A stretch of 64,000 bases of DNA, taken from contig NC_045141.1 in the NCBI RefSeq assembly GCF_008831285.2, forward strand, positions 17,780,106-17,844,105, read 5' to 3'. This document shows positions 22,970 through 33,659 of the stretch, piece after piece. The notes under the pieces were generated by a model. That model saw only the letters and a program-made list of their open reading frames with translations, was not told the DNA's origin and searched no databases. Within the stretch, counting starts at the first letter, position 1, and each line of letters begins with the position of its first letter. This DNA comes from Nymphaea colorata. Taxonomy: Eukaryota; Streptophyta; Magnoliopsida; Nymphaeales; Nymphaeaceae. The translations under genes and the position numbers were made by a program.

Positions 22970-23710
22970 AGTGAGTCGTATTGACTCGCACGGTTTTGGG
23001 TCAATGCCTTGATTTCTATGAAATTAATTAGGAACGTGAGCAGGTCCCCATTTAGCCCTCTTTGCTCTCTTAAATTTCTTTGGCCGTTGACAAATAAAGG
23101 AAGCTGACGTAATTATATATACTTCTAAGTCATTGTCATATTGTCAAGGAAAGGCAGAGTTGACAGGTAGTGGGTCTTTTGACTTTATATACTACAAAAG
23201 AGGAACCACCAATGTGCAAGTTAAAATGCGGCTGAGGTAACACCACAAGACACTAAAAATAAGCCTTGTACCGTAAGGAATTGAAGGATAGCTTCCGCGA
23301 TGGGTTTCCCTCACTCACCTGAAAGTCAATACCATCTTATTTTCCATTCTTCGAGGTTGTTTAGTTAATGAAACAGTAACATACCTTTCCAAGAACATGC
23401 CCAGAAATTGAAATATGTTCTTACAGTGTTGGGTTCATAGAACGCTACGTTACGTTACCATTTCAGCAGTCGAACGACCGGCACTAATGGCAATGGCCCT
23501 GTGCATGCCCATTTCCTTTTGGTCATGCATCTTCCTTCACTGGACGTTATTGTGAGTGTGATCGCAACGGTACAACCCGTCATACCAATTCGTGTCAAAT
23601 CCCTTTTCATAATCATCGATATAGAAATCAATGACAAAAGAGGATTTCCCTTTGTCCCTTCAATAACATCATCGAGATCAGCTACGTCTACGAATTGCCT
23701 CTTGGGTTAG
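22970..23710 (+). pseudogene. Decayed natriuretic-peptide-like gene D
   Basis: The promoter module survives in weakened form (22980-23050: TTGACTCG, GGGTCAATGCC, GAACGTGAGCAGGTCCCC). Near 23487-23520, GGCAATGGCCCTG and GCCCATTTCCTTT match the signal-peptide exon of gene C. Near 23670-23695, ATCATCGAGATCAGCTACGT matches the end of exon 2 (I-K-I-S-Y in gene A). Most of the cysteine-bearing core and the introns are gone and no frame is kept. It is a fourth copy in late decay. Confidence 0.6.
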
Positions 23711-24339
23711 TCTTGACAAAAAATTGATGTTATATGATTCGAAAAATCATAAAAGAAGATTGAAAGTGTTGGAGCAGGGGAAGAGTAAAAGAGCAAAATC
23801 GTTCGAGAATGAAATGCGACAACACAAAGAAGAGGCTTCTTGGAATAACAAAAAATTAAATGGGCTTTCGAGAGAGAGAACATGCTACTATGGGAGGAAT
23901 GAGAGCATTTTATCTTTGTTGCTCTCATTTTTTTGTCTCTTGCCTTAGTCAAGTTTTCATGCCTTTATATAGACATACATGGAGAGAATTTCTAAGCATC
24001 TTAATTACTATATCATCATCTCAACGAAGGCCTTTACGATTCCACATTACTAAGCATTTTTACAATTTTCAAAATTTTTGAGAAGCACGAAATACCACCC
24101 TTTACTCCACCGTCCTTGAAATATCTTCGCTTTTAGATTTGGATCCTAAGTTACAGATCCAATTACAAATTGTACTTTTCAACAGGAAGATCATTTCCAT
24201 AAGTGCTTGAAATATCTGCTCAACTGTTGTAATTGAAATGTGATCAAGATGTCTCAGAACTTCAAAATTTACTACTGGGGATCAGTTTATAACATAGTTA
24301 ATTAAGAATCTTCGAAAGATCTTAAAAAGAAGGAATTTT

Positions 24340-24560
24340 TTACTAAAAGTCTGCTTACGCGTACGGGAAACTCAACCCGATTTGAGGGCTTTTTAACTCT
24401 AGAGATCAAATCCCTTTTGGGTTAAAATTTAGAAAAGATGATCTAAACAGCTTTATATATAGATTCTTTATGGGGATCACTTTTCCGTACGCTTACAAGG
24501 TGGACAAAATAAAAGAACGTCGATTTATGCCATTAGGTTTGTGACGCAGGGAATGAAAAG
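24340..24560 (+). repeat. Fragment of a fifth duplicated unit
   Basis: The stretch CTCTAGAGATCAAATC, then GGGTTAAAATTTAGAAAAG, matches 10280-10320 (CCCTAGAGATCAAATT, GGTTAAAATTCTCAAAAC) and 19530-19590. No EG45 exons follow. Confidence 0.45.
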
Positions 24561-24680
24561 GCTTTCGATCTTCTTTCTCCTCAACACTTGAGCGATCCAT
24601 CAGGAATAATACTAGTCACACAGGGGATGGGAAAGGGCTTTCTATCTTTTTTCCTCAACCCTTCTGTTGATCCAGCAATA
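24546..24680 (+). repeat. Imperfect direct repeat of about 65-75 bp
   Basis: GCAGGGAATGAAAAGGCTTT to GATCCATCAGGAATA is followed by a diverged second copy from CAGGGGATGGGAAAGGGC to GATCCAGCAATATA. Part of a third copy (TATTAGTCACACAGGAGACG) appears at about 25313-25340. No function is known. Confidence 0.55.
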
Positions 24681-24689
24681 TACCATTCT

Positions 24690-26265
24690 TCTTCTTCCCT
24701 TCCCTCATTCACAAAAATAAGCCATGAAGGACTTCACCAACAGATGGTGCAAAACTTGAAGAGACCAATTCGCTTATATGGGAAGGAAGAATTAACACAT
24801 ATCGAAATGTTGTTACGTGAAAAACTTCCCATCGAGTTGGATGAAGGCCTTGTCAGACCTACACCTAGATATCCACCCTCAGTTCCAGCACGAAATTGGA
24901 TTCCAGCAACAACCTTCTCCCCCTTGCATTCCCTAGGTTCGAATCCCAACAAGGAGTAGGCTTCCTAGCATAATTTGCGGAAACAGTATCTCCTTGGTCG
25001 CTTGGAGAAAAGCAGCTAGCTAGTAATTACGCAGAATGGCTGGTGTATTGGGACAGGATGAATTTTTTCCTACATATACAAAATTTTGGCTCTTCCAACT
25101 AGCGTTTGTTTAATCTTTGTGAGCAGATCAACATTAAAAAGTCTTTATTTTATCTCTAAACTTTAGGGTGGCATGTATTTCAAGGATGGTGTTGCTAGAA
25201 GTCAGTCAAAGGCCATGTTTCAAAAATCCATGAGTGTCTCTTTGAGCTCCCCTATATAATCTGATCATACAAACATAAAATATCGGTTGCAAAAGGTACA
25301 CAATTAAGATCAATATTAGTCACACAGGAGACGGGGAGAGGGCTCAATCTTGAGTTATTTTTTGCGATCACACTGTCAGAGTTTGGTGAGGCGTTCTCCC
25401 ATCGAAGGAAGCCTTTGAACTGTTCGAGTGCATCATGGTGATCCTACTTCATCTTTGAAGCGGATTCCAAGACCATGTTAGAACATGTTTTTGTTTTTCA
25501 ACGGTAAACTTTTCCTTATTGACAAATCCATCAACCTTACTCTAAGCAATTCAAACTAGCTTATAGTCTCAGAGCATCTTTCTCCTTGATCAAGGGGCGC
25601 CTCAGCCACTTGCAAATCGATATTTCAGCAGCTATGTCTCGTGGATCACCAATTTCTCGAGGTCTCAAGGTCTCATTCATTTAAATATGTGTTTTTTCAA
25701 TGTTTTTAGGGTGTTATTCTTTAGAATGCAGGGTTGGAATTATTTGATTGTTATTCTTTATGAAATATGTCAGTTTCCAGGCTGAAATTCAATGATCATC
25801 TGATCAAGAAGGGATCGACAAAATTGATCTGGTATTTTCTGATCAATCGCTTTAGGATTTGAGGCGATCAGCTTCAAAACGCTAGCTCTCACCCGATTGA
25901 TTTGAGCCACAACGCTGCTAAATCAAAGGGTTTTTAACTTTTTAAAGGGTCATAGTGGGCAGATTTCCGGTAGTTCTGCCAAGTTTTCAATGGTCAGGAG
26001 GCTAGGGTTTAGGAGATGCTTAGAAGAGGGTGGAGGTGGTTGCAAGGAGGGCTCCATTCCATAGCTTAGTTGTAGGGGAAACGGGCCAGCACCTAAAGAA
26101 CCTTATTTCGACTGTGTTGACGAGCTTATCAATCTCTTGTATGTGTTTGATCTATTCAAGGTTGATCTCAATCGGCCAGGGATTGAAGATAGAAGTGAGT
26201 CCTCTCACTCTATTCATTTTTTTTCTTCTCAAAAGTAGTTTTTCAAGTAGTGTGGAATGAAATCT
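24690..26265. other. Unassigned spacer
   Basis: No supported gene. A 123-codon open frame (24588-24959) spans the direct repeat above and ends soon after a GGTTCGAATCC word, but shows no domain. Confidence 0.4.
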
Positions 26266-26267
26266 CT

Positions 26268-26338
<71 letters not shown>
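26268..26338. repeat. (TC)n(TA)n microsatellite
   Basis: A TC run of about 23 bases passes directly into about 48 bases of TA. Confidence 0.92.
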
Positions 26339-26339
<1 letters not shown>

Positions 26340-27085
26340 AGCAGGAGTGAAGTGAGAGTCAGGCGGAGTAAAGGTAGTGAGGGTGCATGATACAGTTTTG
26401 CATTGAAGAAGCTCTATTCTGCTTCGACTAGAGCATCTTTGCTTTGTTTACTTCTTTCACAAGTGTGATCGCTATGCTTAGTATGTTATGGTTTATAATA
26501 TTTTTTACTGTAATCATATTCTTTTGACTCATTATTTATTTAAATTTCCATTTGGAGCTTTGTGCCAGGTATACCTTGCAACATGTGAAGTTTGTGAAAG
26601 ATGATCTAACAGAGTCCCTTCCTGCCAAAACGTTGTCATGTTACTATCTCCTACAAAACAAAACTAACTGGCAGAATTTCCAACTTAAAAGTAGTAGGTC
26701 ATACGTTATCAGTAGCATTACAATCTTGCGCTGCATGTGAGCAACGCCTTCACAGTTGCAGAGTATTTTGATTGAAGAGAATGCCAAACAGCTAGACGCA
26801 ATAGAGTCATTCCATTCTGTAAAATTTATATGGCCAATTAGGAAGCCCACTTTCAGAATCACTGGTACAAGATTGCCAACTTGTTCCTCCGTAACAACGA
26901 CAGACGATGACAATGAGAACAACTAAAAACAAAGATAATGAACATAAACAGCAGTAGCAACGATGATCTGGCTACACCTTTGAGACATCTAATTTAATAT
27001 TTGTCAAGTACAAGACCAACCAAAGCATGCACCTAAGTGCTTTAGTTTAACAATGTGCATTTAGATACAGAATTCTGCACAGTTC

Positions 27086-27425
27086 TGTTGGATCTTCCTA
27101 TCAAGGAGAAGAGGAGATCACGTTAATCAATTACTACATTCTTGGAAAGAGATGAGGAGATTGCGTCGATCCTGGACAGAGATTTTTGGAGATATCTCTT
27201 TCAAGCTTTTCTGGTTTATCCCTAACGTTTCTCTCCCTCTCATCTTTAGCCGATTGTAAATTGCTGCTATAAATATCTCCCTTGTATCTCTGATTGTTTC
27301 AAGTTCTGAATAAACAAGAGCTCCTCTCTTCTCTCGTGGATGTAGGCTAACATGCCGAACCACGTATTTTTCTGTGTGCTGTGATTGATTATGAATGTGG
27401 TGTAACAATCACAAAGTTTTCATCA
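27086..27425 (+). repeat. 5' LTR (340 bp)
   Basis: TG...CA termini. A TATA-like CTATAAATATC near 27268 and an AATAAA near 27309 are candidate promoter and polyadenylation signals. Confidence 0.95.
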
Positions 27426-27991
27426 TGGTATCAGAGCTCATCTGAAAAGGGGATTCCGGTGATTTCCTACAATTCTGGCCACCTGAGTTCTTTCCGGTGA
27501 CCGAACGTGATCTTATCAGAATCACCCATCCCTGTAATGCTCATATGAGCAATTGGAGTTGAATCTGAGCATAATCGTGCAAAAATTGAGGACGATTGTG
27601 TTGCTGCCAGAAAACAGGGGAAGATCCGGCGCGAGTCTGCCGCTGCAGCGTTGTTCAAAGTGGGAATTATTGCGCAACGTCTGTTCACGAAGTTGAGAAG
27701 CTATCTGTAAGGAGCGTCTGATTATCCAAGTTCTGCTGGTCTTCAGGAAGCTGTCCTGTGACTCTGTTCACAGGGACTGAATCTTCTAGTTTCCTTTCCT
27801 GGTGATTAGAAGGATCTTGACGACCTTCCTGCTCCTCACGACGCTCGCCAGATCGACTAGTCAATTCCTCAGTGAAAGGCGTCGTATAGGCAAGCTTCAG
27901 ATTAAAAATATGATTTTGTGGCAGCCAGCGATAGTTCAGACTTGAATCACATCATACGCATTACATTTCTTCTCAAATTGTTTTTCCTACC

Positions 27992-30900
27992 ATGGCGACA
28001 ACTCACTCTATCGGAGATTCGCCAAACAGCTTTAAGAGTGGGAACCATGACCAAGGTACGATAAAGATTACTACTGTTTTCTTGAATGAAACAAATTATC
28101 TGAGTTGGGCAAAAGCAGTTTGTTTATTCTTGAGCGGACGTTCAAAGATAGGCTATATTAATGGAAAAATCATGGCTCCTCTTCCATCTGATCCCAAATT
28201 CGATGAATGGCAATCAGAGAATGACATGGTTATGTCATGGATGATAAATTCCATGGAACCATCAATTGCAAATCTGTTTCTATATCAGGAAACAGCCAAA
28301 GGCGTATGGGATACTTTGAAAGAAATGTATGGCCAGCAGAACAATTTAGCTCGGGTGTATCAAATACAACTTGAAATTGCGAATCTGCAGAAAGAAGGAA
28401 AACAAACTCATCTCTACTTAAATCAATTGCGTTGTCTCTATGATGAACTACTACAATATCGACCAGCCGCTTCTGATCCGGAGGTTTACAAGCAGAGATT
28501 TGAGGAAGATAAAGTGTTTAAAGTACTCGCAAGACTCGGAACTGACTATGAAAGCCTTAGAAGTCAGATTCTCATGACTAAGCCACTGCTGAAGTTTAAT
28601 GAAGTATGTCAAGCGATCCAGAGGGAGGACGCACGCAGGAAAGTTATGAATGTCACGTCCAAAGATGAGATTAATGAAGGGACTCAAGAACGAATGGTGT
28701 GTCTTGCTAACGAAGGTAAACATGAAGGAATGGCATACTTCACTCGACCTGAAAAACCCACTTATAAGGTGGAGCATAGAAACCAGACAAATACAAATAC
28801 TAGAAATCGCAGCAAGTTGCGGTGTTCGTATTGCAAGAAAGTTGGTCATGCTCGTGAGAAGTGTTGGGAACTTGTCGGCAAGCCCACCAAGGAGAAAACA
28901 ATCTCTTCAAATCAGGCAGATCTTGCACACTTTGTTACCAAGGATGACTTAGAAAAATTTTTTCAGCATTTCTCCAAATCCAACCTCGTCTCAAGTCAAC
29001 CAGTTGGATCATCTACGGAAGGTAATAACCATGCTTTATTTACTCAAGCAAAGTCTCCTTTATGGGTTATCGATTCTGGGGCAACTGATCATATGACCAA
29101 TGATCCTCTTAAGTTAGTCGATCTTGATAGAGGAAATAAAAAACCAGTGTTTACTGCTGATGGTACCACTATAGCTGTCACTGGGATTGGAAAAACCAAT
29201 TTTTTTACAAATCATAAGACATCTAATGTTCTCTATGTGCCAAGAATCTCTACCAATTTAATGTCTGTTAGCAAAATCACTAATGATTATAACTGTGTGG
29301 CGATTTTTTCTCCAAAGGATGTGATTTTTCAGGACTTCCAAACGAAGAAAGTGATTGGTAGGGGTCGAGAGCAAGATGGTCTATATGTGATGGAGAACTT
29401 TGGAGTGAGTTTTTTTACTCGTACAAGCATGAAGAATAAAGAGTACCTCACATGGCACGCTAGACTTGGTCATATTGCTAATCAAAGCTTGAAGACCTTG
29501 GTCCCTCATCTCACTCTAGAAGAACATTCTTGTGACGCATGTGAATTCTCTAAGTCTACCAGGCTACCATTTCATACCTCCACTGAAAGGTCCACCAAGA
29601 TATTCGAGTTGGTTCACTCAGACGTATGGGGACCTGCTCCTATGGAATCGTATAATGGTTACAGGTACTATGTGTTATTTATTGATGATAAAACTCGTAT
29701 GTCATGGATTTTCTTTCTTAGAAATAAGAGTGAAGTGCTTGCTGTTTTTGAAGAGTTCTATTATATGGTATTGACTCAGTATGGGACCAAAATTAAAAAT
29801 CTTAGGTCTGACAATGGGGGGGAATATGTGAATGATTCCTTTTGCAATTTCATGAGAAAAAATGGTATACAACCTCAATACACGTGTGCAGGCACTCCAC
29901 AACAAAATGGAGTTGCAGAGAGAAAAAATCGTCAGCTACTAAATATTGCTAGATCTATCATGATGCATATGCATGTTCCCCAAAATTTTTGGTCTGATGC
30001 TATTGGTACAGCATGTTATCTTGCCAACCGAATACCAAACTCAAGTGTTGAAAATCAAATTCCTTTGGAACTTCTACTGCAGAGGCCTATTTCTATACGA
30101 CATCTTAAAGTGTTTGGGTGTAAATGCTTCGTTCATATTCAGGAAAAATTTCGAAATAAACTTGAGAAGCGAGCAATGAAGTGTATTTTTTTTGGGTATT
30201 CCAGCAAGAAAAAGGGCTACAAATGTTATGAGCCAGTTTTGAAAAAATTGTTTGTGACCAGAGATGTCAAATTCTTTGAACATGAGTCATTCTATGAGAA
30301 AGCAAATCAGGGGGAGGCACACACCCATGGAGATGGAATCATGGCATACAATGATAACATTGTTCTTCCCTTAGTGGATGTTTTTACCTCGACTTCCAAA
30401 TCTATTATGGAAAACCAGCCTTCACCCACCAATTCTATCCTTGAACCTATCCAAACTAGTGAAGCTAACCAAGAAAATCAACTTCTTCGCCGTTCCACTC
30501 GTCCTACTAGACCTCCATCTAGACTTAGTGATTTTTATACATACCTATCAACCAACCATGATCATTCTATAGATAAGTACCTAACATTCGAGACCATGTC
30601 TAAACCTTATCGATCCTATATCTTAAACACTTATACTCACCAAGAACCCAAAACCTATGAAGAGGCTAACAAACATCCACAATGGAAACAAGCCATGATG
30701 GAAGAACTTTCAGCATTAGATAAAAATCAGACTTGGGATTTGGTTCCTCTGCCGAAGGAGAAGAAAACTGTGGGATGCAAGTGGGTTTACAAAATAAAAT
30801 ATCACAGTGATGGCACCATAGAACGGTATAAGGCTCGTTTGGTTGCAAAAGGTTTTACTCAAACTGAAGGGATTGATTACAATGAAACGTTTGCTCCTGT

Positions 30901-32176
30901 TGCTAAGATGAACACAGTTAGAACTCTTATATCTGTGGCTTCAAACAAAAGATGGAACCTAACTCAACTAGATGTTAAGAATGCTTTTTTACATGGAAAA
31001 CTTGATGAAGAGGTCTACATGGAAGCACCGCAGGGAATATCCAATGAAAAAGGGTACGTATGCAAATTGAAAAAAGCACTTTATGGTCTGAAACAATCTC
31101 CAAGAGCATGGTTTTCTCGACTAAGTGATGCTCTTGTTAGTATTGGTTTTAAGAGAAGTGTTGCAGATTATACTATGTTTACATGTATTCGAGATTCAAA
31201 AATAACTATTCTACTTGTGTATGTAGATGACATCATTATGACAGGTGATAATGAGGAGTTTATGATTCATGTAAAAAAATACCTCAACAAACAATTTGAG
31301 ATCAAGGATCTTGGAAAGTTGAGGTACTTCTTGGGGATAGAAGTTGCTCATTCAGACAAAGGTGTGTTTCTATGTCAAAGAAAGTACGCTTTAGATCTTC
31401 TAAAAGAGACAAAGCACTTGGGTGTCAAAACTGCGGACACACCTCTTAAACAAAATTGCAAGTTAAGAAAGGACGAAGGAACAGAAGTAAAGAACATCCA
31501 AAGCTTTCAGAAACTTGTTGGCAAACTTATATATTTGACAGTAACCAGGCCAGACATTACTCATGCTGTTAGTACTATAAGCCAGTATATGCATAAGCCA
31601 AGATCCACACATGTTGATGCTGCAAATAGAATACTAAAATACTTAAAGGGCTCCCCAGGAAAGGGTATTCTGATGAAACGTGATCAGCCTATTGATGTGG
31701 TAGGCTACTCTGATGCTGATTGGGCTGGCGACCCAAATGATAGAAGGTCTACTTCCGGATTTTGCACATTTGTTGGTGGCAACTTAGTTACATGGAAGAG
31801 CAAGAAACAATCTGTTGTAGCCCGATCAAGTGCCGAAGCAGAGTATAGAGCTATGGCGGCATGTACTTGTGAATTGGTATGGATGAAAGCTATTCTAAAA
31901 GACATGAATATTGAAGTAAAAGAGCCAATGAAACTTATGTGCGATAATATGGCAGCTATATACATTGGAGCAAATCCTGTCTATCATGAACGCACAAAGC
32001 ATATTGAAGTTGATTGTCACTTCATTAGAGAAAAAATTCAAGATGGAACAATTCAGACGCCACATGTGAAGAGCGAATACCAATTGGCAGATATTTTTAC
32101 TAAGTCTCTTGGGAAGGAACGACATAGATATATTGTTAACAAGTTGAGGCAGATTGATATCTGCGCACCAACTTGA
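27992..32176 (+). CDS. Copia Gag-Pol polyprotein, intact (1394 aa)
   Basis: One uninterrupted frame encodes all retrotransposition functions. Residues about 25-230 form Gag. A CCHC zinc knuckle (C278, C281, H286, C291) binds RNA. The protease has DSGATDHM at 361-368. Integrase has the HHCC zinc site (H489, H494, C514, C517) and catalytic D544, D607 and E643. Reverse transcriptase runs from about 915 with LDVKNAFL (D994) and YVDD at 1077-1080. RNase H has SDADWAG (D1241), the SSAEAEY block (E1282) and D1318. It ends in the usual copia KHIEVDCHFI and LADIFTK motifs. The stop TGA overlaps the polypurine tract. The leader of about 570 bp before the ATG is non-coding. Confidence 0.96.
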   Translation: MATTHSIGDSPNSFKSGNHDQGTIKITTVFLNETNYLSWAKAVCLFLSGRSKIGYINGKIMAPLPSDPKFDEWQSENDMVMSWMINSMEPSIANLFLYQETAKGVWDTLKEMYGQQNNLARVYQIQLEIANLQKEGKQTHLYLNQLRCLYDELLQYRPAASDPEVYKQRFEEDKVFKVLARLGTDYESLRSQILMTKPLLKFNEVCQAIQREDARRKVMNVTSKDEINEGTQERMVCLANEGKHEGMAYFTRPEKPTYKVEHRNQTNTNTRNRSKLRCSYCKKVGHAREKCWELVGKPTKEKTISSNQADLAHFVTKDDLEKFFQHFSKSNLVSSQPVGSSTEGNNHALFTQAKSPLWVIDSGATDHMTNDPLKLVDLDRGNKKPVFTADGTTIAVTGIGKTNFFTNHKTSNVLYVPRISTNLMSVSKITNDYNCVAIFSPKDVIFQDFQTKKVIGRGREQDGLYVMENFGVSFFTRTSMKNKEYLTWHARLGHIANQSLKTLVPHLTLEEHSCDACEFSKSTRLPFHTSTERSTKIFELVHSDVWGPAPMESYNGYRYYVLFIDDKTRMSWIFFLRNKSEVLAVFEEFYYMVLTQYGTKIKNLRSDNGGEYVNDSFCNFMRKNGIQPQYTCAGTPQQNGVAERKNRQLLNIARSIMMHMHVPQNFWSDAIGTACYLANRIPNSSVENQIPLELLLQRPISIRHLKVFGCKCFVHIQEKFRNKLEKRAMKCIFFGYSSKKKGYKCYEPVLKKLFVTRDVKFFEHESFYEKANQGEAHTHGDGIMAYNDNIVLPLVDVFTSTSKSIMENQPSPTNSILEPIQTSEANQENQLLRRSTRPTRPPSRLSDFYTYLSTNHDHSIDKYLTFETMSKPYRSYILNTYTHQEPKTYEEANKHPQWKQAMMEELSALDKNQTWDLVPLPKEKKTVGCKWVYKIKYHSDGTIERYKARLVAKGFTQTEGIDYNETFAPVAKMNTVRTLISVASNKRWNLTQLDVKNAFLHGKLDEEVYMEAPQGISNEKGYVCKLKKALYGLKQSPRAWFSRLSDALVSIGFKRSVADYTMFTCIRDSKITILLVYVDDIIMTGDNEEFMIHVKKYLNKQFEIKDLGKLRYFLGIEVAHSDKGVFLCQRKYALDLLKETKHLGVKTADTPLKQNCKLRKDEGTEVKNIQSFQKLVGKLIYLTVTRPDITHAVSTISQYMHKPRSTHVDAANRILKYLKGSPGKGILMKRDQPIDVVGYSDADWAGDPNDRRSTSGFCTFVGGNLVTWKSKKQSVVARSSAEAEYRAMAACTCELVWMKAILKDMNIEVKEPMKLMCDNMAAIYIGANPVYHERTKHIEVDCHFIREKIQDGTIQTPHVKSEYQLADIFTKSLGKERHRYIVNKLRQIDICAPT

Positions 32177-32185
32177 GGGGGAGAT

Positions 32186-32524
32186 TGTTGCATCTTCCTA
32201 TCAAGGAGAAGAGGAGATCACGTTAATCAATTACGACATTCTTGGAAAGAGATGAGGAGATTGCGTCGATCCTGGACAGAGATTTTTGGAGATATCTCTT
32301 TCAAGCTTTTCTGGTTTATCCCTAACGTTTCTCTCCCTCTCATCTTTAGCCGATTGTAAATTGCTGCTATAAATATCTCCCTTGTATCTCTGATTGTTTC
32401 AGTTCTGAATAAACAAGAGCTCCTCTCTTCTCTCGTGGATGTAGGCTAATATGCCGAACCACGTATTTTTCTGTGTGCTGTGATTGATTATGAATGTGGT
32501 GTAACAATCACAAAGTTTTCATCA
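32186..32524 (+). repeat. 3' LTR (339 bp)
   Basis: Nearly identical to the 5' LTR. Differences seen: sixth base G/C, T/G in ATTACNACATT, one A missing before GTTCTGAATAAA, and C/T in GCTAANATGCC. Confidence 0.95.
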
Positions 32525-32529
32525 AGTTC

Positions 32530-33243
32530 TACCAGATAGCTTGCAAAAGCATGCTATAGTTGCTCAATGGGGTTTACCTAAAACTATCTAATCAAATCAG
32601 AAAATGCCCATACGTTTACTCTTTGGACTTTTTATTCAGTTGAACGTAGAATGAACCCGTTACTTTTGAGGCAATGTCAGACAGGTAAAATTTTCAAATT
32701 ATACTTGGTTTTTTTTTCATCTCTGTTATGTTCATATTAATTTCTTAACATGGATGCATTGTTATGATCGGAAAAGTTGCTCTCAGATATTAGACTATCA
32801 GAAAAAATGTAGTAACTGATGGTAATGTAAAGAAATGGCCATATTTTCTCTTGATCTTAGTGAAATATTCATGATATCCTGAAAATCCTTGTCTCAGGAT
32901 CCATGATTTTCTAATGATATTAAAGTGATGTTTATTCATTTTCCTCGTATGTTTTTCTCTTCGTTGATTCGACTACCTGTCAGTTTGACTACTTTGTTTG
33001 TGTTTCTCTGCATATGTGTGCGTTTGCAGAGGAAGCGGAGGACCGATGGAAAGAAAGGCAGGTGGGAGAAGATGGAGGAAGGTCTGGTGAGGCCGTGGAC
33101 GTCCACCAGGAGAGCGACCTTGGCAGGAAATTGAACTTCTTGGAAGCGATTGAGTTGGCAGGGGAATCTGATGAGTATTTATATTTTATTTAAATTTTCA
33201 AATATGTAAACAATATATTTTATAATACAATTTATTTTTTTGT
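32530..33243. other. Spacer right of the retrotransposon
   Basis: AT-rich. A purine-rich stretch near 33025-33130 has a short open frame on + with no family match. Nothing further is supported. Confidence 0.4.
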
Positions 33244-33657
<414 letters not shown>

Positions 33658-33659
33658 GA

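Larger units (their letters stand above)
27086..32524 (+). mobile_element. Complete Ty1/copia LTR retrotransposon, 5439 bp
   Basis: The element is flanked by a perfect 5-bp target duplication AGTTC (27081-27085 and 32525-32529). Both LTRs start TGTTG and end CATCA. A primer-binding site for initiator tRNA-Met (TGGTATCAGAGC, 27426-27437) follows the 5' LTR, and a polypurine tract (GAGGGGGAGAT, 32175-32185) precedes the 3' LTR. Domain order protease, integrase, reverse transcriptase, RNase H defines the copia superfamily. By my count the LTRs differ by three substitutions and one single-base indel, so insertion is recent. All parts needed for transposition look intact. Confidence 0.97.

Noticed and set aside
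24925..24945. GGTTCGAATCC, a perfect tRNA B-box-like word
   Set aside because: No A box at the right distance and no acceptor or anticodon stems, so neither a tRNA nor a convincing SINE.
24588..24959. 123-codon open frame beginning MSDPSGIILV
   Set aside because: It spans an imperfect tandem repeat, shows no domain and has no exon partners.
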